Assembly (NCBI GenBank): GCA_003725745.1
Contig: RHDP01000001.1
Coordinates: 6,799,501 to 6,863,500 of the forward strand
Length of the DNA: 64,000 nucleotides
Direction: 5' to 3'
Origin: Streptomyces sp. I6
GTDB lineage: Bacteria; Actinomycetota; Actinomycetes; Streptomycetales; Streptomycetaceae
The position numbers were made by a program, and so were the translations under genes. Of this stretch, positions 43,399 through 52,865 are shown piece by piece; positions within the stretch are counted from its first letter, which is position 1, and the number at the start of each line of letters is the position of its first letter. The notes under the pieces were generated by a model, which did no database searches, had not been told where the DNA came from, and saw nothing but the letters and a program-made list of their open reading frames with translations.

Positions 43399-44401
43399 GT
43401 GAGGGGGAGGCGGCATGTCGTGGCGGTGGCAGTGACGGACGGCGCCCCACCTTCGAACTCGCTGTGCCTGCGAGGTGTTCGGCATCGACCGCAGCGACAT
43501 CGTTGCCCCTTGGTACGAGCTGCGCCTCTGCGCGGCCGAGCCGGGACCGATCCGCACCAGCGCCGGGCTTCGCCTGGACACGTGCTACGGCCTGGACGAC
43601 CTGGTGGACGCGGACACCGTCGTGGTGGCTGCCTCCTCGCCCCGGGTACAGACCGCCCCGCCGCAGCCGCTGGTCGACGCGGTGCGCACCGCCTGCGAAC
43701 GAGGTCGGCGAATCGTCGCCCTGTGCAATGGAAGCCATGTCCTTGCAGCAGCGGGTCTGCTGGACGGGCGGCGAGCCACCACACACTGGATGAACGGCCC
43801 CGACCTCGCGGACCGCTTCCCCGGCATCGGGTACGACCCGACCGCCCTCTACGTCGGGGACGACACCGTGTTCACATCGGCCGGCACCGGAGCCTCGATC
43901 GATCTGTGTCTGCACCTGGTGCGCCACGACCACGGCTCGGCGGTGGCCAGCGAGGTGGCCCGGCGCATGGTCGTCCCGCCTCACCGGGAAGGGGGACAGG
44001 CCCAGCACTCCAGGCCACTCACCCCGCTGCCGGAGGAAAGCGGTCTGGGAACCGTACTGGAGTGGGCTCGGGAACGCCTGCACGAGCCGCTGACCGTCGC
44101 ACGGCTCGCCCGCGAGGCACATGTGAGTGAGCGCACCCTCGCCCGCCGCTTCCGCGAGGCACTGGGTGTCACCCCGCTGCGGTGGATTCTCCAGGAGCGG
44201 CTCCGGCTCGCCCAGGAGCTGCTGGAGACCACGGACGAGCCCGTCGAGTCGATCGCCCGGCGAACTGGATTCGGTACCCCCGCCAACTTCCGGCACCACT
44301 TCGGACGGCTCACCTCGACCTCTCCTCGGGCGTACCGCAGTCGCTTCCGAAGCCGGAGCCCGGGTCACGCCCGCTGCGGCAGCACCCCCGAGCCGGGCTG
44401 A
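43399..44401 (+). CDS. GlxA-family AraC-type transcriptional regulator (two frameshifts near N-terminus)
   Basis: About 334 residues after repair. The N-terminal half is a DJ-1/PfpI-like domain as in GlxA regulators (VVAVAVTDGAP, then FELAVP and CEVFGIDRSD once two bases are restored near 43447 and 43471; IVALCNGSHVLAAAGLLDGR holds the nucleophile-elbow Cys). The C-terminal 100 residues carry two AraC helix-turn-helix motifs: LTVARLAREAHVSERTLARR and ESIARRTGFGTPANFRHHF. GTG 43399 or, with GGGGGAGG nine bases upstream, GTG 43420 may be the start. Repair gives 335 codons. The neighbouring lipoprotein gene is divergent and could be a target. Confidence 0.82.
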
Positions 44402-44710
44402 TCATCCAGGTCGTTCCACAGAGCCGCCAGGCACCACGGCTGGTCAGGTACGCGTACGACCGCCGTGAAGACGGCCCGCTCGTCACACGGAGCGGTCCGG
44501 CCGCCCTGCGGCTCCGCGAGCGCGTGACCGAGCGCCCGAGCTGCCCGACGCCCGAGCCGGCGCCGCGCCACTCTGCCCGGGCGGCAGTGGGCGAGCGACG
44601 GTGCCTACGCCCGCTGCGGGGCCGGTGCGGCTGATCGGCAGTGGTGGAGGTGGTGTGGCAGGGCGGGTGGATGTGCCCGTCGGGGGGGTGAAAGCTGCTA
44701 CACGTTTCCT
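44402..44710. other. Region between GlxA regulator and IS607-like element
   Basis: No supported gene. The left boundary of the IS607-type element lies somewhere in the right part of this stretch; IS607 elements lack terminal inverted repeats, so the edge cannot be fixed by eye. Confidence 0.5.
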
Positions 44711-44738
44711 AGTCATTGATAGTCACCTCTAGTCGACT
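44711..44738 (+). promoter_or_regulatory. Three AGTC motifs at 10-bp spacing, putative TnpA binding sites
   Basis: AGTC occurs at 44711, 44721 and 44731, exactly one helical turn apart, the last forming the palindrome AGTCGACT. They lie 20-48 bp upstream of the serine transposase, where its own DNA-binding domain would be expected to act. Confidence 0.45.
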
Positions 44739-44758
44739 GTCTCGCGTACGTTGGTGTT

Positions 44759-45343
44759 GTGAAGCTTTCGGAGTGGGCCCGTCGGCAGGGCGTGAGCTAC
44801 CAGACCGCGTGGCGGTGGGTGAAGGACGGGAGGATGCCCGTCCCGGTCCGCCAGGCGCCGTCCGGGACGTGGCTGGTCGATGAGCCCGCTCCGGCCGCCG
44901 TCGCGGAGGCGGGGCGGGTGGTCGCGTACTGCCGTGTCTCGTCCGCCGACCAGAAAGCAGACCTTGACCGGCAGACGGCCCGGGTCGTGGCCGGCGCGAA
45001 CGGGCTGGGCCTGGCCGTGGCCGAGGTCGTCGCCGAGGTCGGTTCGGGGCTGAACGGCCGGCGCCGGAAGCTGCACCGGGTGCTGTCCGACCCGCAGGCC
45101 GCGGTGATCGTGGTCGAGCACCGTGACCGGCTGGCCCGGTTCGGCGTCGAGCACCTCGAAGCGGTCCTGTCGGCGTCCGGTCGACGTCTGGTCGTCCTCG
45201 ACCCCACCGAGACCGCCGACGACCTCGTACGGGACATCACCGAAGTTCTCACGTCATTGTGCGCGCGCCTGTACGGGCGGCGGGCGGCGAGGAACCGGGC
45301 CGCCCGCGCGGTGGCCGTCGCCACCGGCGAGGACGCCGAATGA
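44759..45343 (+). CDS. tnpA: IS607-family serine transposase TnpA
   Basis: A 194-residue IS607-type transposase. Residues 1-45 form a MerR-like helix-turn-helix (KLSEWARRQGVSYQTAWRWV), followed by a small serine-recombinase catalytic domain: VVAYCRVSSADQKADLDRQ places the nucleophile Ser at 61/62, and VVEHRDRLARFG is the conserved arginine-containing segment. IS607 enzymes have this order (DNA-binding domain first), unlike classical resolvases. GTG 44759 is the start. The stop overlaps the tnpB ATG (ATGA). The frame is intact, so the element may be active. Confidence 0.92.
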   Translation: MKLSEWARRQGVSYQTAWRWVKDGRMPVPVRQAPSGTWLVDEPAPAAVAEAGRVVAYCRVSSADQKADLDRQTARVVAGANGLGLAVAEVVAEVGSGLNGRRRKLHRVLSDPQAAVIVVEHRDRLARFGVEHLEAVLSASGRRLVVLDPTETADDLVRDITEVLTSLCARLYGRRAARNRAARAVAVATGEDAE

Positions 45344-46797
45344 AGAAGTTCCAGCCGCAGCCCGGGTTCGTGGTGCAGGCGTTCCGGTTCGCCCTGGACC
45401 CGAACGCCGCCCGGGAGCACGCGCTGCGTTCGCACTGCGGTGCCGCGCGGGCCGCGTACAACTGGGCTGTCGGCTGGGTCGAGGCGTCGTGGTGGCAGCG
45501 CCGCGCGGAGGAGACGTACGGGATCCTGGAGGAGTCGCTGACCGAGTGGCGGCCGTGGTCGCTTCCGTCGCTGCGCAAGGCGTTCAACGAGGCCAAGCAC
45601 ACCGACCCCCGGTTCGCCGGGTGGTGGGAGGAGAACTCCAAGGAGGCGTACTCCACTGGTCTCGCGAACGCTTCGGCCGCGTTCGACAACTACGCGAAGT
45701 CGAAGAGCGGCAAGCGGAAGGGTGCCCGGATGGGCGTCCCCCGGTTCAAGTCGAAGCGGAAGGCGCGCCTGTCCTGCCGGTTCACCACGGGCACCATCCG
45801 CGTGGACACCGACGGCCGGCACGTCACCCTCCCCCGCCTCGGGACGATCCGCACCCACGAGCCGACGGTGAAGCTCCTCGGCCGCGTCCAGGCCGGGACA
45901 GCCCGGATCCTGTCCGCCACGGTGCGGCACGAGCGGGGATGCTGGTTCGTCTCCTTCCAGGCCGAGGTCAAGCGCGACATCGTGCGCGTGGCTCGCCCGG
46001 ATGTGGCGGTCGGCATCGACCTCGGTGTGAAGACCCTCGCCGTGATGGCCGACAGCACGGGCGAGATCCGCACCGTGCCCAATCCCGGGCACTACGACGC
46101 CGCCCGCGCGCAGCTGCGCCGCGCCTCCCGGACCGTGTCCCGGCGTCAGGGTCCCGACCGGCGCACCGGGCAGAAGCCGTCCCGCCGCTGGGAGAAGGCC
46201 AACGCGGCCCGCAACCGCGTGCACCACCGGGTCGCGAACCTCCGCGAAGACGCCCTGCACAAGCTCACCACGGCCGTGGTCGCCGAGTACGGCACCGTCG
46301 TGGTCGAGGACCTCAACGTCGCCGGGATGCTCCGCAACCGGCGCCTGGCCCGCAGGATCGCCGACGCCGGATTCGGGGAGATCCGCCGCCAGCTCACCTA
46401 CAAGACACGCCAGCGCCACGCCACCCGCCTTGTGGCCGCGAACCGCTGGTACCCCTCCTCGAAGACCTGTTCCGGGTGCGGCACGGTGAAAGCCAAGCTG
46501 CCGCTGCACGTGAGGACCTACGAATGCGACGCCTGCCACCTGGTCATCGACCGGGACGACAACGCCGCGCTCAACCTCGCCGCCCTCGCGGCAGCCGCAG
46601 TAACTGGTACCGGAGTGACCGGAGACCAGGACACCACCGTGGTGGTGTCGAAGCCTCGTGGAGCCGACCGTAAGACCCGCGCCACCCGCCCCCGCCGCCA
46701 GGCGGAGGCGGGGCGGGCAGGTGGCGCAACCCTGCCGCACCAGCGGCAGACAGAAACGAGAGACCGTACTCAAGCCGAAGCCCTCACGCTTCGGTGA
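45340..46797 (+). CDS. tnpB: TnpB, RNA-guided nuclease of the IS607-type element
   Basis: A 485-residue TnpB. The helix-turn-helix-like N-terminal part contains ALRSHCGAARAAYNWAVGW. The RuvC-like nuclease residues are present: Asp227 in VGIDLGVKTLA, Glu323 in VVVEDLNVAGM, and Asp in DRDDNAALN (about 404-412). The zinc ribbon cysteines are CSGCG and CDAC. All catalytic residues are intact. Characterised TnpBs are guided by an omega RNA made from the 3' end of the element to cut DNA at a short adjacent motif, and they are ancestors of Cas12. The C-terminal about 70 residues past the RuvC motif are basic and poorly conserved, and the DNA there probably doubles as the RNA scaffold. Confidence 0.93.
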   Translation: MKKFQPQPGFVVQAFRFALDPNAAREHALRSHCGAARAAYNWAVGWVEASWWQRRAEETYGILEESLTEWRPWSLPSLRKAFNEAKHTDPRFAGWWEENSKEAYSTGLANASAAFDNYAKSKSGKRKGARMGVPRFKSKRKARLSCRFTTGTIRVDTDGRHVTLPRLGTIRTHEPTVKLLGRVQAGTARILSATVRHERGCWFVSFQAEVKRDIVRVARPDVAVGIDLGVKTLAVMADSTGEIRTVPNPGHYDAARAQLRRASRTVSRRQGPDRRTGQKPSRRWEKANAARNRVHHRVANLREDALHKLTTAVVAEYGTVVVEDLNVAGMLRNRRLARRIADAGFGEIRRQLTYKTRQRHATRLVAANRWYPSSKTCSGCGTVKAKLPLHVRTYECDACHLVIDRDDNAALNLAALAAAAVTGTGVTGDQDTTVVVSKPRGADRKTRATRPRRQAEAGRAGGATLPHQRQTETRDRTQAEALTLR

Positions 46798-46857
46798 TGT
46801 GACGGACCTTCCGGGCCGAAATACCCGGAATGCTGAGACCTGACTACGGCCTCAGCA
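46690..46857 (+). ncRNA. Candidate omega RNA (reRNA) scaffold at the tnpB 3' end
   Basis: Three consecutive hairpins lie over and just after the tnpB stop. CCGAAGC pairs with GCTTCGG (46775-46794), TTCCGGG with CCCGGAA (46809-46830) and TGCTGAG with CTCAGCA (46831-46857). The 5' part overlaps the GC-rich tnpB tail. TnpB guide RNAs arise from exactly this location, with the guide taken from flanking DNA after the element's right end. The 5' limit is an estimate. Confidence 0.5.
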
Positions 46858-46974
46858 ACGGTGGCAGGCTGCCGCGGAGGCTTGGAACCTCCGGCGCGGC
46901 GTTCGACGTGGCGGGCTGGGCATGACGGAGGATTCCGGCAGGACGAACCGACCTGGTCTTCGAGGGCCCGAGCA

Positions 46975-47778
46975 ATGCTGACCATCATCACCATTCTGGC
47001 GCTCAGTGCCGCACTGGTCATCGGGCTGGCCGCCAACCGCCGCCGGCATGCACGAGGCCGGGTCGGGGAGGCATCCGTCAGCGACCTGATCAGCCCCCTG
47101 CAGACGCTCGCCGTCCTTCTGGTGGCCTTCGTCATCGTCGTGGCCGCGGAGTCGTACGGTACCGCCGGCAAGGCCGCGTGGGCCGAGGCCCATCGGGTGG
47201 ATCAGCTCTACGAAGTGGCCGACTACAGCCCGGAGCCCCAGCGCGAGCGGCTGCAGGCCGCCGCCGTCTGCTACGCGCGCGCCATCCTGGCGTATGAATG
47301 GCCGGAGATGGAGGAGAGCCGCCGAATGGCCCCCGAGGCCTCCGTGTGGTCATCGGACTTCCGGCGCCATTTCAAGGAGCTGGCCCGCAAGGACGCCAGT
47401 ACGTTCCAGTTGCTGGTCGAAGCCGACGACCAGCGTTCCGCCGCTCGCCAGACCCGACTGTCCCAGGCATCCCCGGCGATTCCGACCGTCGTCTACTGGT
47501 TCATGGTCATCGCACTCGTCGCGACCGTCGGGGCATTCGCCTTCGGGCTGCCGTACAAGCGCGGACCCGCGCACATCGTGCTGCTGGGCACCCTGGCCGC
47601 GCTGTTCACCGGCTCCCTGCTCCTCATCGAGGACATCGACCAGCCGTACTCCGGGTACATCCGCATCACCAGCAAGGCCATGGCGGACACCGTCGACGAC
47701 ATCGGCGAGGACTTCGTCACGGACCACCCGGGGCGCCCTCTGCCGTGCGACGCCCGGGGTACCTCCACGCGGACATAA
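46975..47778 (+). CDS. DUF4239 membrane protein
   Basis: A 267-residue protein with N-terminal transmembrane helices (IITILALSAALVIGLAA, LAVLLVAFVIVVAAESYG), a central soluble helical part of about 110 residues containing AEAHRVDQLYEVADY, and two C-terminal helices (VYWFMVIALVATVGAFAFG, IVLLGTLAALFTGSLLLIED). The closing motif IEDIDQPYSGYIRI is typical of DUF4239 proteins, whose function is unknown. ATG 46975 was chosen; it lies about 120 bp downstream of the IS607-type right end. Confidence 0.78.
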   Translation: MLTIITILALSAALVIGLAANRRRHARGRVGEASVSDLISPLQTLAVLLVAFVIVVAAESYGTAGKAAWAEAHRVDQLYEVADYSPEPQRERLQAAAVCYARAILAYEWPEMEESRRMAPEASVWSSDFRRHFKELARKDASTFQLLVEADDQRSAARQTRLSQASPAIPTVVYWFMVIALVATVGAFAFGLPYKRGPAHIVLLGTLAALFTGSLLLIEDIDQPYSGYIRITSKAMADTVDDIGEDFVTDHPGRPLPCDARGTSTRT

Positions 47779-47849
47779 CCCCGTACGGCACGCCCCCGGT
47801 GATCCGCGCCGCTGCGAGCGGCCCGGCGGCCCGGCGCCGCGGAGCACCG

Positions 47850-48015
47850 GCGCGCCGGGCGTGCCGGGTGCCGGGCATCCGGGCTCCGCGATCGCCGGTG
47901 CCCTCGTCCTGCGGGAGGTGACCCGCCGGGTGGTGCTGTACGACCGCGTGGTCGCGCGTGCCGAGGGCGAAGGCCGGGACATCGCGGACGCGGTGTCGCG
48001 GCTGCGGGAGCGGGA
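47850..48015 (+). pseudogene. Lactate/malate dehydrogenase N-terminal remnant
   Basis: A plus-strand stretch reads GSAIAGALVLREVTRRVVLY followed by DRVVARAEGEGRDIADAV, which matches the nucleotide-binding first third of L-lactate/malate dehydrogenases (the D of VLYDR binding the adenosine ribose). Nothing of the catalytic domain follows. It is a relic. Confidence 0.45.
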
Positions 48016-48121
48016 CGTTCACCGAGCTCCACGGGTCTTGCCACGGCGCTTGCCGGTTCCTTCGAGAGCGCGGCTGAGCTGCAAGGTGGGGGCTCAACCG
48101 CCTTTCCCGGCACATCGATGG

Positions 48122-48444
48122 CGAACCAGACCGCCTTGCCGGTCGACGGCCGGGTCGCCCCCGCGGGAGGCCAGCCGTACACCGGTCGGCTGCGGCAGCC
48201 CCTCGGGCGGCATCGTGCGCTGCAGCTCTTCCGCGATGTGGGCCTCACGGCCGTAGAGGACCGCCTTGCCGATGCCCAGCGCGTTGTGCGTCGCCGGCTG
48301 GTCGGCCACGAGCAGGTCGTCCGGCTCGAACGCCGGACGGGCGGGCCGGCGCAGCAGGACCGAGGCACCGACGACACGGCGGCCGCGCATGGGGGCGACG
48401 ATCACCCGTCGTGCCGGATCGGCAGCCTCGTCGACTCCGGGCAA
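48122..48444 (-). pseudogene. GAF-SpoIIE (PP2C-type) phosphatase internal remnant
   Basis: The minus strand encodes a stretch running RRVIVAPMRGRRVVGASVLL, then LLVADQPATHNALGIGKAVL and YGREAHIAEELQRTMPPEG. This is the junction of GAF and SpoIIE domains in streptomycete PP2C phosphatases (normally ending ELQRTMLPEGLP...). Both flanking domains are missing, so it is a fragment. Together with the preceding dehydrogenase scrap it fills the gap between the DUF4239 gene and the aldehyde oxidoreductase operon. Confidence 0.6.
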
Positions 48445-48621
48445 CTAGGGGAACAAGGGGTCCGTGACGTCTCACGGCGGGCTGGCCGGTTCACCGGGCG
48501 GGGGAGTAGGGGCCGCACGCCGTGAACGGTCTTCCCCTCGGGCTCACCGGAGCGTCCGGCGGCGGTCCCGACCGTTCCCCGGCGAGATCCGGACCCGCCC
48601 TTTCGGACCCTTCGTACGGGT
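48445..48621. other. Short intergenic stretch
   Basis: No gene or clear hairpin is recognised between the phosphatase remnant and the end of the molybdenum subunit gene. Confidence 0.4.
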
Positions 48622-50760
48622 CTACGGAACCTCGTGCCCTGCCTCGGCGGCGGCGAGCAGCACTCGGCCGGGCCGGATCGGCAGACTCCGGTAGCGCACG
48701 CCGGTCGCGTGCCAGGCAGCGTTCGCGATCGCCGCGGCGGCGCCGACGACCCCCAGTTCGCCGATGCCTTTGATCCCCACCGGGTCGTCGGGGTCCGTGT
48801 CGTCCACCCAGTCCGCCTCGATCTCCGGCACGTCTGCGTGGGTCGCGACGTGGTAGTTCGCGAGGTCAGGACCTACCTGACCGCCGGTGGCCCGGTCTCT
48901 GACCGCCTCCTCGTGGAGGGCCATGGAGATGCCCCAGGTCATTCCGCCGACGAGCTGGCTCCGCGCCGTCAGCGGGTTGACGATCCGGCCCGCCGCGAAG
49001 ATGCCGAGCATGCGCCGTACCCGTACCTCACCGGTGGACCGGTCCACGGCCACCTCCGCGAACTGCGCTCCGAAGGAATGCCGTTCCTTCGGCGGCAGCC
49101 CGGCGACCTCCGGAGAGGTGTCGGCGCGCGCCGTGATCCCTTCGGCCGGGACGGCCTCGTCACGGCTCAGCCGCTTGCGCAGCTCGCGTACCGCCGATGT
49201 GACCGCCCAGGACCAGGAGCGGGTACCCATGGAGCCGCCGGCGATCATCGCCGGGCCGAAGTCGCTGTCCCCGATCAGGACACGCACGTGCTCCGGCGCC
49301 ACCTCCAGTGCGTCGGCGGCGACCAGGGTGAGCGCGGTGCGTGCCCCGGTCCCGACGTCGGACGCGGAGATCCGGACGGTGAAGGTGCCGTCCGCCTCGG
49401 CCGTCGCGGAAGCCGTGGAGGGTGCGGCCCCTGCGGGATAGACGGCCCCCGCCGTGCCGGTCCCGAGCACCCAGCGCCCCTTCCTTCGCAGGCCGGGACG
49501 AGGATCGCGGTCCTGCCAACCGAACCTCCGGGCGCCCTCGGTGAAGCAGGCGAGCAGGTTGTGGTTGCCGAACGGCAGTCCGGAGAGGGGTCCGGCGACG
49601 GGCAGGTTTCGGGCGCGCAGCACGATGGGGTCGACGCCGCACTCCCAGGCGAGTTCGTCGAGAGCGGACTCCAGCGCGAAGGAGCCGGGGGTCATGCCCG
49701 GGGCGCGCATCCAGGTCGGGGTGGGAACGTCCAGCCGTACGACCCGGTTACGGGTGTGGTGTGCGCCGGCGTCGTACATGATCCGCCCCACCTCGGAACT
49801 CGGCTCGACGAACTCGTACACGGTCGATGTCATGCACAACGCATCGTGCTGCAGGGCGAGTATGCGTCCCTCGAGGTCGGCCCCCAGCCTGACCCGCTGT
49901 GCGGTGGGGCTCCGGTAACCGGTCAGCGAGAACATCTGACGGCGGGTCAATGCCACTCTGACCGGGCGCCGGAGCACCGTCGCGGCCATGACGGCGGCCA
50001 CTTGGTGCGCTCTCACCCCCTTCGATCCGAACGCGCCTCCGACGTGCTCGGAACGCACGTGCACATGGGCCGGATCCAGAGAGAACACCATGGCGAGGCC
50101 GTGGGCCACCCACATGCTCCCCTGGTTGGAGTCGAGGACTTCGAGCCTGCCGCCGTCCCAGAGCGCGGTCGCGGCATGGGGCTCCATCATGCCGTGGTGC
50201 TCCTCGGCGGTGGTGTACAGCGCGTCGAGGAGGACCGGGGACGCTGCGCGTGCGGACTCCAGGTCCCCTTTCCGCGCCACCGCCGGTGGCATGAGGGGGG
50301 TGTCCGTCACGTAGGCGTCGGGGTGTTCGGCGGAGAAGGCGACGTCGTGCGGCTCTTCCTCGTAGTGGACCACCAGTGCCTCGACCGCCTCGCGCGCCTG
50401 CTCGGCGGTCGTGGCGACGACCAGTGCCACCGGCCAGCCGACGTGCGGCACCCGGTCGTGCTGGAAGAGAGCGATCGCCGGGTCCGGCGGCACTCCCAGC
50501 ACGTCGGAGTAGTTCACGTCCACGTGTGGAGCGTTGCCGTGGTGCAGGACGGCCAGCACTCCGGGCATCGCGGCGACGGGAGCGGCCTGGACGGAGCGGA
50601 TACGGCCGCGGGCGATGGTGGACAGTGCCAGTGCTCCGTGAGCGAGCCCGGGGAAGGAGAAGTCCGCGGCGTAGCGGGCTGCCCCGGTGACCTTGTCCCG
50701 GCCGTCCACACGGACGTACGGGGTGCCGACACGGCCCCTCGACGTCGTTGCCGCTGTCAT
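48622..50760 (-). CDS. Molybdopterin-binding subunit of xanthine dehydrogenase/PaoC-like aldehyde oxidoreductase
   Basis: A 712-residue large subunit of the xanthine oxidase family. Landmarks are RVDGRDKVTGAARYAADF at the N-terminus, HVGGAFGSKG (molybdopterin binding), MRAPGMTPGSFALESALDEL, the AGGSMGTRSWSW segment and the C-terminal PVGIKGIGELGVVGAAAAIA with the catalytic Glu in KGIGELG. The PaoC-type length of about 730 and the neighbouring FAD and iron-sulphur genes make a PaoABC-like aldehyde oxidoreductase the best reading. It is the last gene of a three-gene operon, overlapping the FAD gene by four bases. No Tat signal is visible, so it may be cytoplasmic. Confidence 0.88.
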   Translation of the reverse strand: MTAATTSRGRVGTPYVRVDGRDKVTGAARYAADFSFPGLAHGALALSTIARGRIRSVQAAPVAAMPGVLAVLHHGNAPHVDVNYSDVLGVPPDPAIALFQHDRVPHVGWPVALVVATTAEQAREAVEALVVHYEEEPHDVAFSAEHPDAYVTDTPLMPPAVARKGDLESARAASPVLLDALYTTAEEHHGMMEPHAATALWDGGRLEVLDSNQGSMWVAHGLAMVFSLDPAHVHVRSEHVGGAFGSKGVRAHQVAAVMAATVLRRPVRVALTRRQMFSLTGYRSPTAQRVRLGADLEGRILALQHDALCMTSTVYEFVEPSSEVGRIMYDAGAHHTRNRVVRLDVPTPTWMRAPGMTPGSFALESALDELAWECGVDPIVLRARNLPVAGPLSGLPFGNHNLLACFTEGARRFGWQDRDPRPGLRRKGRWVLGTGTAGAVYPAGAAPSTASATAEADGTFTVRISASDVGTGARTALTLVAADALEVAPEHVRVLIGDSDFGPAMIAGGSMGTRSWSWAVTSAVRELRKRLSRDEAVPAEGITARADTSPEVAGLPPKERHSFGAQFAEVAVDRSTGEVRVRRMLGIFAAGRIVNPLTARSQLVGGMTWGISMALHEEAVRDRATGGQVGPDLANYHVATHADVPEIEADWVDDTDPDDPVGIKGIGELGVVGAAAAIANAAWHATGVRYRSLPIRPGRVLLAAAEAGHEVP

Positions 50761-51748
50761 GGGCGGGCCTCCTCGGTGAGTTCCGTCAGCACCGCCACCA
50801 CGAGGTTGCGCATCAAGGTCACCTTGTAGCCGTTGCGGGGAAGGGGGCGGGCGGTGGCCAGTTCAGCGTCCGCGGCGGCAGTGAAGGTCGCGGGGTCCGC
50901 CGGCGCCCCGGTCAGTTCCCGTTCGGCCTTGCCGGCGCGCCAGGGCCGGGAGGCGACCGCGCCGAAGGCGAGTCGCACATCGCGCACGACCCGGTCCTGC
51001 ACGTCGAGAGCGGCGGCGACCGAGCCGATCGCGAACGCGTAGGAGGCGCGTTCGCGGACCTTACGGAACCGCGAGTGCGCGGCGAGCGGAGCAGGCGGCA
51101 GGGTGACGCCGGTGACCAGGGCTCCCGGCGGGAGGACGGTCTCCCGGTGGGGGTGTCACCCACGGGAAGGTAGAACTCGGAGATCGGAAGCTCGCCGGGG
51201 CCTTCGCCCGTCTGGTACGAGACGACCGCGTCGAACGCCGTCAACGCGACGGCCATGTCGGACGGGTGGACCGACGCGCAGTGCTCGGAGGCGCCCAGAA
51301 TGGCGTGGTTGTGGTGCTCGCCCTCGATGGCCGGGCACCCGCTGCCCGGGACTCGCTTGTTGCAGGGCGTGGTGACGTCGTTGAAGTAGGCGCAACGGGT
51401 GCGCTGGAGCAGGTTCCCGCCGACCGTCGCCATGTTGCGGAGCTGTCCGGAGGCTCCCGCGAGCACCGCCTGCGCCAGTGCCGGATAGCGGCGGCGGACT
51501 TCGGGATGGGCGGCGAGATCGCTGTTGACGACGGTGGCGCCGATGTGGAGGCCGCCGTCCGGCGTCACCTCGATCGTGTCGAGAGGCAGCCGACGGATGT
51601 CGACGAGCACGGAGGGCCGCTCGACGCCGGCCTTCATCAGATCGACGAGGTTGGTACCGCCGCCGAGGAAGCGTGAGTCCGGATGGGCGCCCAGTGCCGT
51701 AAGCGCGTCCGCGGAGTCGGATGCGCGATGGTAGCCGAACTCCCTCAT
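50757..51748 (-). CDS. FAD-binding subunit of PaoB-like aldehyde oxidoreductase (one frameshift)
   Basis: A 330-residue FAD subunit after repair. FLGGGTNLVDLMKAGVE is the PP-loop, and IGATVVNSDLA and ATVGGNLLQRTRC follow. The Cys set RTRCAYF, PCNKRVPGSGC, corresponds to the extra [4Fe-4S] site seen in PaoB. The frame slips near 51151 in a C run (five instead of six C on the coding strand); the restored C-terminus reads TVLPPGALVTGVTLP and runs to 50757, giving 331 codons. Start ATG 51748 overlaps the stop of the iron-sulphur gene. Confidence 0.85.
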
Positions 51749-52314
51749 GCCGCTTCCTCCGCCTCGGGTCCCGGGTCCTCCCCATCCGGCCGGGCCGCGG
51801 CGCGTGCGACGGCCTTGACGATCGACGCGTACGCTCCGCAGCGACACAGGTTGCCGCTCATCCGCTCGCGGATCTCGTCGGCGCTCAGCGGCGGCTGCCC
51901 CGCCCGGGGGTGGACGTCGCCGGTGACGGCGCTCGGCCAGCCCGCGGCCAGCTCGTCGAGCACCGCCACGGCCGAACAGATCTGCCCCGGCGTGCAGTAG
52001 CCGCACTGGTAGCCGTCGAGATCGAGGAACGCCTGCTGCACCGGATGAAGCCGCTCGCCGTCGGCCACGCCCTCGATCGTGGTGATGTCATCCCCCTCGG
52101 CCGCCACCGCCAGGCACAGGCAGGACAGCGTCCGGCGTCCGCCGGTGAGGACCGTGCAGGCGCCGCACTGCCCGTGGTCGCAGCCCTTCTTGGTGCCGGT
52201 CAGGCCGAGACGTTCCCGCAGTGCGTCGAGCAGGCTGGTGCGGTGGTCCACGACCAGCTCGTGGTCCTCGCCGTTGACGTGCAAGGTGATGGCGCTGGAT
52301 GTCGGCGGGGGCAC
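51745..52314 (-). CDS. [2Fe-2S] subunit of PaoA-like aldehyde oxidoreductase
   Basis: A 189-residue iron-sulphur subunit and the first gene of the operon. The plant-type cluster ligands are GCDHGQCGACTVL and the Cys in RTLSCLCLAV; the second cluster uses CGYCTPGQ and CRCGAY. The N-terminal domain starts ITLHVNGEDHELVV. PaoA homologues in enterobacteria have a Tat signal; here translation starts at GTG 52314 with no signal sequence. A promoter is expected in the AT-richer stretch near 52490-52545. Confidence 0.9.
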   Translation of the reverse strand: MPPPTSSAITLHVNGEDHELVVDHRTSLLDALRERLGLTGTKKGCDHGQCGACTVLTGGRRTLSCLCLAVAAEGDDITTIEGVADGERLHPVQQAFLDLDGYQCGYCTPGQICSAVAVLDELAAGWPSAVTGDVHPRAGQPPLSADEIRERMSGNLCRCGAYASIVKAVARAAARPDGEDPGPEAEEAA

Positions 52315-52865
52315 GGTCAGCTTCCTTTCGCGGAGCCGGGCACATCGAGGCCCGAATCCGGCGGAGGAACGGGCCGGACGACGAGAACGGCGGCGCGGGC
52401 AGCGCGGAACCGGTACAGGAACCCTGCCGGTCCACGCAAACTCGTGCGCCGTCGACCGACCTACGGCACTACTCGAACCTGTAAGAGACTTCCCCTGGTG
52501 GCAATCTATGGCATTTACACCATCATCTGTTCACCCTAGCATTTCGGGACATCCCGTCCAGTCGGCGTTGCGCGGCGGGAGCGGCCCGTCACACGCGGAT
52601 ACGGCCGGGGACGATCCCGGGACCGCTGGGAGTCGCCTGGCCACCCCGCCCCGGTGTCCGGCGTCATCTGCGTCCCGACATGCCGGCGTCAGGGGCAGCC
52701 GGGTGCGCCTGCCTGGCCGCGGGGGCGTCCGGACCCACGGCGAGTCGGGCCGGCTGAGGATCCCGCAGACCTGTCCGGCCCCGGTGCTTCCCGGGCGAAG
52801 GCGCCGCAGCAGGTCTCGGTCACGTGTCGGCCTGCGCGACGCAGGTTGTGGAAGACGGGCGGCCT
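52315..52865. other. Intergenic region upstream of the PaoABC-like operon
   Basis: About 550 bp. The AT-richer island at 52490-52545 is the likely promoter area of the minus-strand operon. The remainder is GC-rich, and no gene is supported. Confidence 0.5.
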
